64,000 nucleotides of DNA from Allorhodopirellula heiligendammensis (GCF_007860105.1 NZ_SJPU01000002.1:1725739-1789738), one strand, 5' to 3'; positions 55,001 to 64,000 are shown, counted from the first letter of the stretch. A program made the numbers and translations. Notes: generated by a model not told the origin, from the sequence alone.

Positions 55001-55151
55001 TTCCAAGAGTGCAGCAGGCGTGATTACCGGATTGGTGGGGTTGTATCCGGATATGGGTGGACCTGATCAGTTCAAGAAATTCGATTCCCTGCTCAAGAAA
55101 ATTCAAGCTGCCCTGGGCGAACCTTCAGTCGGGCTGGCAAAACCATCATGA
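52095..55151 (+). CDS. Large exported TPR-like protein
   Basis: 1018 residues from ATG 52095 (MPRSPHVVQ); the frame is open to 52029. A signal peptide ends at SPVLAQ. The rest is made of helical pairs of TPR/Sel1 type, for example FVKRLRAAEYYDLAIKYLDRL, AEVQLQAFLKNHPDNPRASEAHAQLGKL and YMLGKAMRLQGDYSGALKEFREILKAKPTMIDAQEEAA. High Lys/Glu content and no catalytic motif suggest a periplasmic scaffold. Its stop overlaps the start of the next TPR gene by four bases. Such TPR pairs in planctomycetes often accompany ExbB/ExbD-like genes, which are absent here. Confidence 0.85.
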   Translation: MPRSPHVVQSLLPRRSGHHVGSLISRLAVSVLTLGFVGAMGSSPVLAQGEPAADFVKRLRAAEYYDLAIKYLDRLDQYPGVDSAFMTTVPLEKAQTYIESAGVARSVERRDEAFAEAEVQLQAFLKNHPDNPRASEAHAQLGKLRLFRGSQLMIGELDQGKRKQAREQFEAAAETFNDIIATLKGKLEQMKVADIDRDKEPEKAALRDRYRGEFLMALQNAGEAKMLAAETYKDPAKEAPKLLEQALESYTDLSEKYDNYVLGAGAFYARGKVEQLLGKRDQAFESYTRMLEQDDAPEFRDAKVGATAGLISLMLSGEKKDYAAAIEAGEPMETSLRPNEQRTQIAQDLRVELARAYLAKNADEKNNKPNERKRALSEARKLLMQAKKIPGTHDESTMKLLADIGIDATSTEAVTELPTADDPLDFAAALASARELFQTQQLLSDQLESLKKQEGSDKQIEDLSASLNSMRETGIVILRRGLSMINADTEAAEINEARQFLAFLLLQEEYYRDSFVMGSSLARFAPGTDIGLSGGLIALNSAQQIISAEGTGSNFWVGQIKELGDFLVQKWPDNPKAASAQGISIAMALKKGDLADAKAMIDAMPASPGKAQYQRTLGLFFWNESLRLLSEEKEQPANEQLTQAAKELTTGLNQIQGGLVDADAMNAALILAKIRLRQDKPDDAVKVLDHPKYGPIKLLSKLEAPSQDFLFDLYRTELQAVAGQMTASGGDQEKLLARASQAIDQLQKTAQGGEGKKKLVATFRALAVDIQAQIENAPPARQEKLIDAFNVFLSRIAGISQDDTTLLWVGQTMLGMAESAMPEGQVKAAGQTADLLKTSITTFQALKKKPNASDTIPYMLGKAMRLQGDYSGALKEFREILKAKPTMIDAQEEAALTYQQWAAVLPAKYKADAYEAAVAGGKNGTIWGWGKISVMTQRSPAFRERFFNARYHLAECRFLQGQAAGDPKLSKSAAGVITGLVGLYPDMGGPDQFKKFDSLLKKIQAALGEPSVGLAKPS

Positions 55152-56215
55152 TCCATCCACTAACGGAACTCTATTCTGTCATGAACCTCCTATCACCAAT
55201 GCGTTGTATTTGTTTCACGTTGCTGCTCGTTTGCGTGGGGGCCGGAACGGTCCAGGGGCAAACCGATCGCCTCTATCCGACTGAGGGAGAGGCCGTGATC
55301 GGCAGAACCAAATCACTTGGTAAAAACGAAATCGTGATGAGCGTCGGTGGCAAGGATCAAACGTTCACACCCAGCGACGTGACGCGCATTCTCTTCCAAG
55401 GCGATCCGGCCGAACTCACGCGCGGCCGAGAACTCGTGCTGGAGGGGCAGTACCAACAGGCCTTCGATGAATTGAAGAAAATCGATGTCGCGAAACTGTC
55501 GCGTGAGATGATCAAGGCGGATGCGGAGTTTTACCTTGCTGACGTGCAGGGCCAGTTGGCTCTTTCGGGCCAGGGAGACCTAGGTGCCGCGACCAAAAAC
55601 GTGATCGGATTCGTCCAAGCCCACCCAGACTCTTGGCATTTCTATGCTGCCACCCGTTTGCTCGGCGATTTGGCGAAAGCAATCGGGAACTATGACAAGG
55701 CGGCCCAATTCTACGGGTACTTAGGCAAGTCTCCGTCACGGGAACTGCAGATTGAGTCGGTTTACCAAATCGGCATGATCAAGTTGCTTCAAAACGAACT
55801 CGACCCGGCTCTGGAGGCACTGTCGAAAGTTGCTGGTCTGAAGCCGAGTTCCGCCGGCGAGCGGCGGTTGCAAACGTTTGCGAAGGCCGGCATCGCTGTG
55901 ATCACAGCAAAACAGGGGCAAGGTAAAGAGGCGCTCGACATGGTTAACGACCTGATCGTGCAGCTCAACCCGACCGACACGCAAGCTGCCGCTGCTATCT
56001 ATAACGCGCAGGGAGCCAGTTACCAGGCGCTCGGCGACGATGAAGGTGCGTTGCTCGCTTATTTGCATACTCAGCTGTCCTATTCCACCCACGCAGCCGA
56101 GCACGTCGAAGCCCTGAAGCAATTAGTCGAACTCTGGAATAAGGTTGGCAAGCCAGATCGGGCCGCGCAAGCCCGCGGGGAACTGCAGCAGCGCTACCCC
56201 GGTTTGAGTGGCTAA
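55148..56215 (+). CDS. Exported TPR protein coupled to the preceding gene
   Basis: 355 residues, ATG overlapping the previous stop (ATGA). A signal peptide ends near TVQGQ. Residues about 40-90 are beta-rich (GEAVIGRTKSLGKNEIVMSVGGKDQTFTPSDVTRILFQGDP), a pattern resembling a small SH3-like or Sm-like fold that reads as a conserved module; TPR helices then follow (GRELVLEGQYQQAFDELKKID, AATRLLGDLAKAIGNYDKAAQFYGYLGK, AIYNAQGASYQALGDDEGALLAYLHTQL). It is probably a partner of the larger TPR protein in the same compartment. Function unknown. Confidence 0.85.
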   Translation: MIHPLTELYSVMNLLSPMRCICFTLLLVCVGAGTVQGQTDRLYPTEGEAVIGRTKSLGKNEIVMSVGGKDQTFTPSDVTRILFQGDPAELTRGRELVLEGQYQQAFDELKKIDVAKLSREMIKADAEFYLADVQGQLALSGQGDLGAATKNVIGFVQAHPDSWHFYAATRLLGDLAKAIGNYDKAAQFYGYLGKSPSRELQIESVYQIGMIKLLQNELDPALEALSKVAGLKPSSAGERRLQTFAKAGIAVITAKQGQGKEALDMVNDLIVQLNPTDTQAAAAIYNAQGASYQALGDDEGALLAYLHTQLSYSTHAAEHVEALKQLVELWNKVGKPDRAAQARGELQQRYPGLSG

Positions 56216-56424
56216 TGTCGGCGACGCAAATCTTGAATCAAAATATTTCCACACGCACCTTTTGTCTGTGCTGCGGGATGTAACCCTCCGCGAGAAAAGC
56301 AAACGGAAAAGCTCAAGGTCGACGCGAGAACGGTCGGCTCGGCCTCCGATAGCTAGCATTGATCGATGGTGCAGAGGGTGTCTCTTGCGCCCGAAACTCT
56401 GCCCACCGTGGACCTCCTCCCCCC

Positions 56425-57120
56425 ATGCGTTGCAATCAATTTTTCCGGAGCCTCAGCGTGGCCGTCTGCATGACCCTCGCTCTGGGCATGTCCCCGGCAT
56501 CCGCGATAGACGGCTCAGAACTGAATACCTCCGTGGGAGTTTGGGCGCCTCTGCTGCCCAGTCTCGGGAGCAGTTCGGGTGACTCCCTCGGCACGATCGT
56601 AGGTCTTGGGGGGCATCATCGCTTCGAAGGCTATCGAACGAGCGTGGAGTCGAATATTAAATACGGTGTGACCAATACCACCGAAATGATCAACTTTGAC
56701 GCGATCATGCGAGATACGTGGGACTTTGGTGATCATCACCTGTCCGCAGGCTTCGGCTACAGCATGATGAACTGGGACCAGGATGCGGGTAATCAGTCGA
56801 TTGATTCTGATTACGAGGGTGCCAAAGTCGTTGCCGGTTGGCAGTCCACGTTCGGACGCACCCCGGTTTGGCTTGACCTGTCCCTGGGGCTCTACAACCT
56901 GGATGGAAGCTATACCAGTGGCGCGGTTTCGGATCATTTCAGTGATTTCGCAACCACATATGGGGTCGACTTGAAAACCGACTTTGTTGCGTTTGGGATT
57001 CCCTCCCGCGCCGTTTTCGGGGTGAATTACCTGTATGACTTTGCTGCCTTTCAGGACGGCCAGCTCGGCACCGACGACGCTGTCGTCCTGACGGGAGCTG
57101 TTGAGTTTCTGTTGTATTGA
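56425..57120 (+). CDS. Exported beta-barrel-like protein
   Basis: 231 residues from ATG 56425; a signal peptide ends at SPASA. The mature part alternates strands of small and aromatic residues (GLGGHHRFEGYRTSVESNIKYGV, HHLSAGFGYSMMNWDQ, PVWLDLSLGLYNLDGSY, RAVFGVNYLYDFAAF) and ends in VEFLLY with a terminal aromatic, as outer-membrane barrels do. No family is recognised. It follows the TPR pair by 209 bases without a visible terminator and may belong to the same transcript. Confidence 0.7.
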   Translation: MRCNQFFRSLSVAVCMTLALGMSPASAIDGSELNTSVGVWAPLLPSLGSSSGDSLGTIVGLGGHHRFEGYRTSVESNIKYGVTNTTEMINFDAIMRDTWDFGDHHLSAGFGYSMMNWDQDAGNQSIDSDYEGAKVVAGWQSTFGRTPVWLDLSLGLYNLDGSYTSGAVSDHFSDFATTYGVDLKTDFVAFGIPSRAVFGVNYLYDFAAFQDGQLGTDDAVVLTGAVEFLLY

Positions 57121-57177
57121 TACCGATTTGCACGACGAATCACGGCGCTGGCTAGGAAAGAAACCGCAGCGTCGATG

Positions 57178-58740
57178 CTATGAAATCGGCCCAGTCGCAT
57201 GAGACCAGTCACCGGTGGCGGTGAGCTGGTCGGATGGCCAGTTTTGATAGCAGACGGGGCGCAGGAATCGCCGCAGACTGGCGTATCCGACCGAGGTACT
57301 GTTGCCGTCCAAGCTCGCTGGGTAGGGACCGCCGTGCTGCGTCGCGGGCCCAATCTCCATCCCGGTTGGCCAGCCGTTGTATACGATGCGGCCGGCAAAC
57401 TGCTCTGCGATGGGCAGCCATCGCGAGGTGAAGTCGGCGTCTCCTGAGTCCGCATGGAGGGTGGTAGTGAGCGACCCAGTGAATTGCTGGGCGACTGCGA
57501 GCATCTCCTGTTCGTCATGGCATCGAACCAGCAGCGAGACCGGGCCGAAGGTCTCGCAGTGCAATAGCCCGTCCTGGCGCAACTGCTGGTTGCCGATGGC
57601 GGTCGCCGAGTCGATCGCAAACCATTGCGGGCCGCGATGCCAGGGGCCATCTTCTGGGCCGCCCCGGCCACCATCGAAGAGCGTATGGACGTCCGGTGCT
57701 GCATGAAACCGCGCGATGCTCTGGTCAAAGGCATCGGCAATCGAACCGCTGAGCAGCGGCAGTGGGCGCTGCTGTGACATCAACCGCACCACGCGCTCAA
57801 TAAATGGCCCGCTCTGCCGATCGAGCATGACCAGCACTCCCGGCTTAGTACACATGTGGCCGTTGCCGAAACGCAGCGACTCAGCAAATCCAGTCGCAAT
57901 CGACTGACCGCGGTTTTCGATTGCACGGGTGGCTAAAAAGACGGGGTTGGTGCTGCCCAGTTCAGCGAAAATCGGAATCGGTTGCGGACGGTTCAGAACC
58001 GCGTTAGCGAGCGCGCGGCCACCGCCGGGACTGCCGGTGAAACCTACTGCCGCGATTGCCGGATGCTCGACAAGTCTCCGGGACGTCTCGGGACGACGAC
58101 AATGCAGGAGGGCAAAGGTGCCTATAGGAAAGTCCAGTTCCCTCACGGCATCGGTGGCGACCCGGCCAAGCAATTCACACGTGCCGGGATGCGACGGGTG
58201 CGACTTAACGATTACAGGGCAACCCACCGCAATCGCGGCGACGAAATCGTTGCCGAGAACAGAGATGGCGAGCGGAAAGTTACAGGCGCCGAATACCGCG
58301 ACCGGACCCACCGGGACGAGTCTCCGTCGCATCTCTGGTCGCGGCAGGGTGATTCCCGGAGCGGGTGAGCGGTTCGGATTGGCGGGATCGATCTGCCGTT
58401 GATCCCACCAGGATTGCCGCGCCAGTTCAGCGAAGAGTCGCAGTTGCCCATGGGCGCGTTGGAACTCGCCGATGACCCGCTCCGGCAGGTAGCCCGTTTC
58501 GAGCACACAGCGATCGACAATCTCCTGTTTCCGTTCGGCCAGAAGCTTAGCGACTCGCTCGAGCAAATCACCTCGCTGCACCGGCGGACAATCGGCGAGC
58601 CATGCCGCTGCGCCGGTGGCATCGTCGGCAGCGGTATTGATTTCATGCTCGCTGGCTTCGGAGAATCCGGGGGAAACCCGCTGGCCTGTGGAGGGGTTAA
58701 AGGCGTAGATGAGGTCCGTATCGTTGGGTTTTTCGATCAT
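57178..58740 (-). CDS. Aldehyde dehydrogenase, ketoglutarate-semialdehyde type
   Basis: 520 residues from ATG 58740, with AGGA upstream; a longer frame to 58803 is less likely. FGACNFPLAISVLGNDFVAAIAVGCPVIVKSHPSHPGT, GFTGSPGGGRALANAVLNRPQPIPIFAELGSTNPVF (general base Glu260) and GNGHMCTKPGVLVML (nucleophile Cys297) match the 2,5-dioxovalerate/alpha-ketoglutarate semialdehyde dehydrogenase subgroup. It would oxidise the semialdehyde made from sugar acids or hydroxyproline to 2-oxoglutarate. No pathway partner is adjacent, though aconitase of the TCA cycle is divergent next to it. Confidence 0.88.
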   Translation of the reverse strand: MIEKPNDTDLIYAFNPSTGQRVSPGFSEASEHEINTAADDATGAAAWLADCPPVQRGDLLERVAKLLAERKQEIVDRCVLETGYLPERVIGEFQRAHGQLRLFAELARQSWWDQRQIDPANPNRSPAPGITLPRPEMRRRLVPVGPVAVFGACNFPLAISVLGNDFVAAIAVGCPVIVKSHPSHPGTCELLGRVATDAVRELDFPIGTFALLHCRRPETSRRLVEHPAIAAVGFTGSPGGGRALANAVLNRPQPIPIFAELGSTNPVFLATRAIENRGQSIATGFAESLRFGNGHMCTKPGVLVMLDRQSGPFIERVVRLMSQQRPLPLLSGSIADAFDQSIARFHAAPDVHTLFDGGRGGPEDGPWHRGPQWFAIDSATAIGNQQLRQDGLLHCETFGPVSLLVRCHDEQEMLAVAQQFTGSLTTTLHADSGDADFTSRWLPIAEQFAGRIVYNGWPTGMEIGPATQHGGPYPASLDGNSTSVGYASLRRFLRPVCYQNWPSDQLTATGDWSHATGPIS

Positions 58741-58845
58741 CGTTTGCTCGTTCCTGAGGGAAAACGCACTGCGAGGAGCATGGCTAGAAGACATTTCCAC
58801 CAATCGCTGTTAAACTCAAGCCAACACGCTAGCTTTTGTCATTCT

Positions 58846-58866
58846 ATGAAGGAAACCAACCAGTGA
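58846..58866 (+). other. Six-codon reading frame overlapping the acnA start
   Basis: ATG at 58846 begins MKETNQ and stops with TGA at 58864-58866, one base off the acnA GTG (58863), giving a GTGA overlap. The same bases hold the AAGGA ribosome-binding site of acnA. It may be chance. Confidence 0.25.
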
Positions 58867-61568
58867 CTGCGGATTTATTCGGTGCACGCGAACAGTTCGA
58901 AACCGGCTCAGGCAAGGCTGCCCTGTATCGACTCGAGACATTGCAGAAACAAGGTTTGGGCCAGATCGATCGTTTACCGTTTTCGATTCGGGTGCTGTTG
59001 GAAGCCGTGCTGCGAAATTGCGATGATTTCCAGATTTCGCAGGATGACGTCAGAAATTTAGCGGGTTGGCAGGCCACCGCAGTGGCCCCGCACGAGGTGC
59101 CCTTCAAGCCATATCGTGTTGTGTTGCAGGATTTTACCGGCGTCCCTGCAGTCGTGGACCTCGCCGCGATGCGGTCGGCGATGCAGCGAATTGGTGGCGA
59201 CCCAAACAAAATTAACCCGCTGATCCCTGTCGATCTTGTCATCGACCACTCCGTTCAAGTTGACTTTTTCGGTAGCGAGGGCGCGCTGATCCGGAATGTC
59301 GAGATGGAATTCGAACGGAATAAGGAGCGTTACGAGTTCCTGCGGTGGGGCCAGAACGCCTTTGATAATTTTACTGTCGTGCCGCCCAACGTGGGGATCG
59401 TGCACCAGGTCAACCTGGAGTATCTCGCCCGCGTCGTCGCGATGTCGAAGGATGAGCACGGCCCCGTCGCCGTTCCGGATACCTTGGTGGGCACCGACTC
59501 GCACACGACCATGATTAACGGCCTCGGTGTTTTGGGCTGGGGCGTCGGCGGCATCGAAGCCGAAGCGAACATGCTCGGCCAGCCACTCTACATGTTGATG
59601 CCCGAAGTCATCGGTTTCGAATTGACGGGCGAAATTCCCGCCGGGGCGACGGCGACAGATATGGTTTTACGGGTCGTGGAGATCCTCCGCAACGAAGGCG
59701 TGGTCGGTAAGTTCGTTGAGTTCTTCGGAACGGGGATGAACGCCATGAGCGTCGCCGACCGGGCTACGATTGCAAACATGGCGCCTGAATACGGAGCCAC
59801 GATGGGATTCTTTCCCGTCGATGATGTCACGTTGCAATACCTGCGGCAGACCGGACGGAGCAAACAGAACGTCGAACTCGTCGAGCGGTACTGCAAAGAA
59901 CAGGGATTGTTCCGCGTCGATGATGGGCCCAAACTCAACTACACCAAGACTCTGTCACTCGATCTGTCGACCGTGGTACCGAGCATGGCGGGGCCCAAAC
60001 GTCCGCAAGATCGTATCGCATTGTCGGACATGAAACGCGAGTTCGAGAAATCGCTGACAGCCCCGGTTGGCAAGTCAGGATTCGGGTTAGAGCCAGCGGC
60101 GCTGAAACAGGTTGGCACGGTGTCTGACAACGGAAGCACGAGCGAGATCACCCACGGTGCAGTCGTTATTGCCGCGATCACGTCCTGCACGAATACGTCC
60201 AACCCGTCGGTGATGATCGGAGCCGGCTTGGTTGCCAAGCGGGCCGCCGAGCGAGGATTGAAGGTTGCCTCGCATGTGAAAACATCGCTGGCACCGGGGT
60301 CCCGCGTGGTGACAGATTATCTCAATCGCGCCGGTTTGACCGAATCGCTTGACCAACTCGGTTTCAATACCGTTGGATATGGTTGCACGACATGCATTGG
60401 TAACTCCGGCCCCCTGCCTGAGGCGGTAGCCAGCGCGATCAAGGAAGGCGACTTGGTCGCATCGGCCGTGCTCAGCGGCAACCGCAACTTTGAAGGTCGA
60501 GTCAATCCGTTGACGCGAGCCAACTATTTGGCCAGCCCACCATTGGTGGTCGCCTACGCACTGGCAGGGACGACGGACATTGATCTCGTCACCGAACCGC
60601 TCGGCCAAGACACTGCCGGAAAGGACGTGTTTCTCAGTGATATCTGGCCGACGGCGGATGAGATACGTGAAACCATCGCCGCCTGTATCAAGCCGGAAAT
60701 GTTCACCCAAGAATACGACGCGGCCGTCAAGGGCAACGAATTGTGGAACGCGATCGATATCGCCGGCGGCGCTTTGTACCCCTGGCGTGAAGAGAGCACG
60801 TACATCCACCATCCGCCGTTCCTCGACCGAGTCACCGGCGACGCAGTACCCGATATCGGGCCGATCACCGGTGCCCGGGTACTGGCGCTGTTGAACGATT
60901 CCGTCACGACCGACCATATTTCTCCCGCCGGTGCGATCGCCACCGATGGACCTGCGGGACACTATTTGCAACAGAATGGTGTGCCGGTGCGAGAGTTCAA
61001 TTCGTTCGGTTCACGGCGTGGCAACGACCGCGTGATGGTGCGTGGTACGTTTGCCAATATTCGAATCCGCAATCAACTCGCCCCTGGCACCGAAGGCGGT
61101 GTGACCCGTTATTTGCCGACCGACGAGGTCATGAGTATTTACGACGCGTCGATGAAGTACCAAGCCGACAACGTGCCATTGGTTGTTTTGGCGGGGACCG
61201 AGTACGGCACCGGCAGTAGTCGTGACTGGGCCGCTAAGGGCACCATGATGCTGGGCGTGAAAGTCGTCATCGCTGCCAGTTTTGAGCGGATCCACCGCAG
61301 TAATCTGGTCGGGATGGGTGTGTTGCCACTGGAGTTTGCCAACGATGCAACTTGGGAATCACTGGGGATAACCGGTGAGGAAACCTTCGACATCGTCGAT
61401 CTGTCAAACGATCTCGAGCCGCGATCATTGATCAATGTGACCGCCACCAAGCCTGATGGTGAGACGCTCGAGTTCGCTTGCCGCGTCCGCATCGATACGC
61501 CGGTGGAACTGCAGTACTACCGCAATGGCGGCATCCTGCCAACGGTTCTGCGGAACCTGCGGGGCTAG
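58863..61568 (+). CDS. acnA: Aconitate hydratase A
   Basis: 901 residues, the AcnA/IRP length. GTG 58863 has GAAGGA nine bases upstream and is preferred to TTG 58836. Cluster ligands are Cys442 in [11 protein letters not shown] and Cys508/Cys511 in [12 protein letters not shown]. Other family blocks: [67 protein letters not shown], and in the swivel domain [15 protein letters not shown] and [19 protein letters not shown]. It interconverts citrate and isocitrate. Single gene, divergent from the aldehyde dehydrogenase gene. Confidence 0.97.
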   Translation: MTADLFGAREQFETGSGKAALYRLETLQKQGLGQIDRLPFSIRVLLEAVLRNCDDFQISQDDVRNLAGWQATAVAPHEVPFKPYRVVLQDFTGVPAVVDLAAMRSAMQRIGGDPNKINPLIPVDLVIDHSVQVDFFGSEGALIRNVEMEFERNKERYEFLRWGQNAFDNFTVVPPNVGIVHQVNLEYLARVVAMSKDEHGPVAVPDTLVGTDSHTTMINGLGVLGWGVGGIEAEANMLGQPLYMLMPEVIGFELTGEIPAGATATDMVLRVVEILRNEGVVGKFVEFFGTGMNAMSVADRATIANMAPEYGATMGFFPVDDVTLQYLRQTGRSKQNVELVERYCKEQGLFRVDDGPKLNYTKTLSLDLSTVVPSMAGPKRPQDRIALSDMKREFEKSLTAPVGKSGFGLEPAALKQVGTVSDNGSTSEITHGAVVIAAITSCTNTSNPSVMIGAGLVAKRAAERGLKVASHVKTSLAPGSRVVTDYLNRAGLTESLDQLGFNTVGYGCTTCIGNSGPLPEAVASAIKEGDLVASAVLSGNRNFEGRVNPLTRANYLASPPLVVAYALAGTTDIDLVTEPLGQDTAGKDVFLSDIWPTADEIRETIAACIKPEMFTQEYDAAVKGNELWNAIDIAGGALYPWREESTYIHHPPFLDRVTGDAVPDIGPITGARVLALLNDSVTTDHISPAGAIATDGPAGHYLQQNGVPVREFNSFGSRRGNDRVMVRGTFANIRIRNQLAPGTEGGVTRYLPTDEVMSIYDASMKYQADNVPLVVLAGTEYGTGSSRDWAAKGTMMLGVKVVIAASFERIHRSNLVGMGVLPLEFANDATWESLGITGEETFDIVDLSNDLEPRSLINVTATKPDGETLEFACRVRIDTPVELQYYRNGGILPTVLRNLRG

Positions 61569-61613
61569 TGCACCCTCCCCAGTCGCTCGATCCCCAACGG
61601 CAGCATTAATCTC

Positions 61614-63038
61614 ATGAATGGACTTTCGATCCGAGCTTGGCTCGTTCCATTGTCCGAGCAAGTTCGCAACAGCTATTGGTTTGTGCCGTCGCTGATGGCA
61701 ATCGGCTCGATCATCCTGTCCTTAGTGACGACTTCCATCGACAGCCGCATTGGTGCGGACTGGATGAACGACATCGATTGGCTCAACGCGAACCAGCCCG
61801 CGGGGGCGAGAGCGGTATTGTCGACGGTGGCAGGTTCGATGATTACCGTCGCCGGTGTCACGTTCTCGATGACGATTCTCTCGATCTCGTCCGCGACGAC
61901 GCAGGTCGGGCCTCGGCTGCTCAATAATTTCATGGCCGACAAGGCCAATCAATTCACGTTGGGCGTTTTCATCGCCACCTTTCTCTACTGCCTGATGGTG
62001 CTGCGGACGGTTCGCAATGCCGAGTCGCTGCCACCAGGGGCCGACAGCGGAATGGATTTGGCATCCGCATTCGTGCCACATCTGTCGGTGATGGTGGGCG
62101 TGCTGATGGCGATCGCAAGTGTCGGCGTGCTGATTTTCTATATTCATCACATTCCAGAAACGATTCACGTCTCGAATATCATCGCGAATGTTGGTCGGCA
62201 GCTGGACGTCCAGATTGACGGGCAGTTCCCCGCCCGGGTTGGTCAGGTCAATGACGAGGGCTCGGTGGTCGAACGTGTCGCTTTGCTTCCGCCGATGTTC
62301 GATGAATCGGCCGCCCGCGTGCTGGCGGGGAAAACTGGGTATCTGCAGTACATTGATGGCGGTGGGCTGATTGAAATTGCGAGAGAGCATGACCTTGTAT
62401 TGCATGTACAACCTAGTCCCGGTGACTTCGTCACGTCGTTGACCGTCCTCGTGCTCGCATCACCTCGCGAGCGCATTACCAACGACATCGAACGCGAGCT
62501 GGCGTCGATGTTCGTCAGCGGTGCGCAGCGCTCGGCAAATCAGGATTTGCGATTCCTGATCAACCAACTCGTCGAGGTCGCCATGCGGGCATTGTCGCCC
62601 GGCGTGAATGATCCATTTACGGCAATCAGTTGTATGCAGTGGTTGCAATCGGGATTGGAATCCCTCGCCGATCGCGAGCTGCCCGCATCGGCTCGTTACG
62701 ACGAGGAGGGCGAGTTGCGGATGGTCGCCGCACCGGTAACCTTTGCGGCATTCGCCTCGCTGGTCTTTGATCAGCTTCGCCCTTACGTGGCGGCCGACCG
62801 CAACGCCTCGGTCAGCATGATGGAAATGCTCGGTAATCTGACCGTCCAGGTGCCCAGTCCAAGCGATCGTCGGTTGATCGCCCGGCACGCATGCGCACTC
62901 CGTCGCGCCTGTGAGCAGGCGCAGTCGGACACGCGGACCCTCGCGCTGATCTCGAGCCTGTACCGTGAGGTGTTGTGTTTGTTGGTGGATACCGACCGCC
63001 GCACGCGAGCTCGGCAGACAGGTCAGTGGATTCGGTGA
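61614..63038 (+). CDS. DUF2254 membrane protein
   Basis: 474 residues. Four hydrophobic segments in the first 190: WFVPSLMAIGSIILSLVT, STVAGSMITVAGVTFSMTILSISSATTQVGPRLLNNFM, TLGVFIATFLYCLMVLRTV and LSVMVGVLMAIASVGVLIFYIHH. The G-V-x-F-S-x-T-x-x-x-x-x-x-x-x-S-x-Q-x-x-P-R-x-L block is the DUF2254 hallmark, and INQLVEVAMRALSPGVNDPFTAISCMQWLQ follows in the soluble half. No function is established. ATG 61614 lies 45 bases after acnA. Confidence 0.9.
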   Translation: MNGLSIRAWLVPLSEQVRNSYWFVPSLMAIGSIILSLVTTSIDSRIGADWMNDIDWLNANQPAGARAVLSTVAGSMITVAGVTFSMTILSISSATTQVGPRLLNNFMADKANQFTLGVFIATFLYCLMVLRTVRNAESLPPGADSGMDLASAFVPHLSVMVGVLMAIASVGVLIFYIHHIPETIHVSNIIANVGRQLDVQIDGQFPARVGQVNDEGSVVERVALLPPMFDESAARVLAGKTGYLQYIDGGGLIEIAREHDLVLHVQPSPGDFVTSLTVLVLASPRERITNDIERELASMFVSGAQRSANQDLRFLINQLVEVAMRALSPGVNDPFTAISCMQWLQSGLESLADRELPASARYDEEGELRMVAAPVTFAAFASLVFDQLRPYVAADRNASVSMMEMLGNLTVQVPSPSDRRLIARHACALRRACEQAQSDTRTLALISSLYREVLCLLVDTDRRTRARQTGQWIR

Positions 63039-63112
63039 CGAAGTTTGTCGCATTGGTGCGGTGATTGCACTAAACTGAGCCTATCCAGTTCACCATCATG
63101 CGGAGAGTTTCG

Positions 63113-64000
63113 ATGAGTCCAAAGCGTTGCCTGTTACTGAGTACCTGTCTTGCGGCCCTGACGGCTGCTCCTATGCCGCTCGCGTTCGGTCAGGACACGT
63201 CGGGTCCCGGGGCACCTCCGGCGAACCCAACTCAGCTCAGTGACTCCAGTCCCAGCGGAATTAGCGACTGGGCATTGGCTGGAGTCGTGTGGAGTGACGC
63301 GAGTCTGACCCGCAAACTCGCCGCCGATGCTCTCGGCCAAGCCCAGAGCGACGGCGCTGCCTCACCCACCCAGGAATCGCTGCAGCAACTTGCTCAGCAA
63401 TCTCAGCAAATCATAAAAGCATTGGAGCAATTCGGTTGGTCGCACAAGAAGAGCGGCGCTCAAGACGCAGCCCCGACTGCGGATCCAACCCCGGCTCCCA
63501 GCGTGGCCGCCGAGGCGAGCCCCGTGGCTGACACGCCATCGACCCAAGAGATCATGGCTGAAAAAATGAGGGCTGCTCGGGCGCGCGGCGAGGCCGAAGC
63601 GGCGGCCGCGAGTCCACTCAAACCACTCCCGACCCTGTCCAATCGGGTGAGCGAGCGAGATGGGCAAACTCTTTCGGATACGCTGCCCTACAGCGCTGGT
63701 TCGATCTATGACCATGGGGACTATCGACCCGGCGGCAGTTATCTCTCCGACGCTCCCGTGCCCGTAGATGCTTCCAAAGTCTACACGGGCGAGCTCGACG
63801 ATATTGAACGTGAGGTTGATCGCGAAAAATCCGCCGCACGGGCTCAGGCGGAGCGTGAACAGGACAAGCAGCCCAAGGTGGATCCACGCGTCACAGCAGG
63901 GTTGCTCCGCCGTATTCAGATGGACGATTACACGACCGCGCCCCAGTCCGACACCGGCGACTCGGGTGACCACGCCGATTCGCGGTGGGTCCAGTTTCGT
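63113..64000 (+). CDS. Exported Ala/Pro-rich protein, 3' truncated by window
   Basis: At least 296 codons, open to the edge. ATG 63113 has GGAGAG five bases upstream; ATG 63098 is an in-frame alternative. A signal peptide MSPKRCLLLSTCLAALTAAP ends near AFGQ. A Gln-rich helical patch (ESLQQLAQQSQQIIKALEQFG) is followed by low-complexity Ala/Pro and then a charged helical region (ELDDIEREVDREKSAARAQAEREQDKQ). No domain is recognised in the visible part. The stretch DTLPYSAGSIYDHGDYRPGG is tyrosine/glycine-rich. Function unknown. Confidence 0.8.
   Translation, partial: MSPKRCLLLSTCLAALTAAPMPLAFGQDTSGPGAPPANPTQLSDSSPSGISDWALAGVVWSDASLTRKLAADALGQAQSDGAASPTQESLQQLAQQSQQIIKALEQFGWSHKKSGAQDAAPTADPTPAPSVAAEASPVADTPSTQEIMAEKMRAARARGEAEAAAASPLKPLPTLSNRVSERDGQTLSDTLPYSAGSIYDHGDYRPGGSYLSDAPVPVDASKVYTGELDDIEREVDREKSAARAQAEREQDKQPKVDPRVTAGLLRRIQMDDYTTAPQSDTGDSGDHADSRWVQFR

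Noticed and set aside
60087-60971. 294-codon open frame on the minus strand
   Set aside because: It is antisense to the middle of aconitase, where the sense frame holds the Fe-S cysteines. GC-rich coding often opens the opposite frame.
63362-63973. 203-codon open frame on the minus strand at the window end
   Set aside because: The plus frame here has a ribosome-binding site and signal peptide and stays open to the edge; the minus frame has no such support.

Overview
The window reads as chromosomal DNA of a planctomycete, most likely a Rhodopirellula or Pirellulaceae relative. The basis is gene content, not a database match: a DUF1559 prepilin-like protein beside a tiny lipoprotein, a TIGR03790-type protein, two giant CRTAC1-like (FG-GAP plus ASPIC/UnbV) lipoproteins, a formylglycine sulfatase, DUF4416, scattered biosynthetic genes without large operons, many genes with no clear Shine-Dalgarno sequence, and frequent GTG/TTG starts. 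I see no rRNA, tRNA, CRISPR array, prophage, transposase or recognisable defence system.

Layout. 1-6 kb: the 3' end of valS, then a minus-strand flagellar export and motor cluster fliG-fliH-fliI-fliJ followed by an SGNH hydrolase. 5.7-9 kb: an AhpD-like protein, a secreted-type MsrA, RlmN and a DUF4416 protein. 9-16.3 kb: two paralogous TPR/FG-GAP/ASPIC lipoproteins overlapping each other and a tRNA-dihydrouridine synthase. 16.6-23 kb: housekeeping genes (pyruvate kinase, LeuB, a CdsA-like enzyme, a flavin reductase, a glycosyltransferase) with two small membrane proteins. 23-30.3 kb: envelope genes (redoxin, sialidase-like, DUF2490, TIGR03790, an MFS exporter, a DUF2780-like protein). 30.6-35.7 kb: a glycine-rich RRM protein, the small lipoprotein and DUF1559 pair, a dGTPase, a membrane PIN-TRAM protein and a GroES-like protein. 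35.7-40.4 kb: the run purF-trpS-acpS and a GltS-type transporter. 40.7-49.1 kb: a large protein with a degenerate CHAT domain, an EF-hand protein, and a likely catabolic run (NagB-like deaminase, sulfatase, 73-residue protein, MFS transporter). 49.4-64 kb: a probable fused membrane protein divergent from a TPR operon, a beta-barrel-like protein, an aldehyde dehydrogenase, aconitase, DUF2254 and the start of a secreted protein cut by the window edge.

The most interesting observations come from reading active-site or functional residues against well-known families. FliG has lost all five canonical charged torque residues. The CHAT domain lacks both its catalytic His and Cys. AcpS has both Mg ligands altered (Asp9 to Glu, Glu58 to Gln). 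A large membrane protein carries a signal-peptide-like segment in its middle and a duplicated domain, suggesting fusion of two paralogues. Several intergenic palindromes of similar build may be dispersed repeats. No complete new system is obvious; these are leads, and each needs the stated check.
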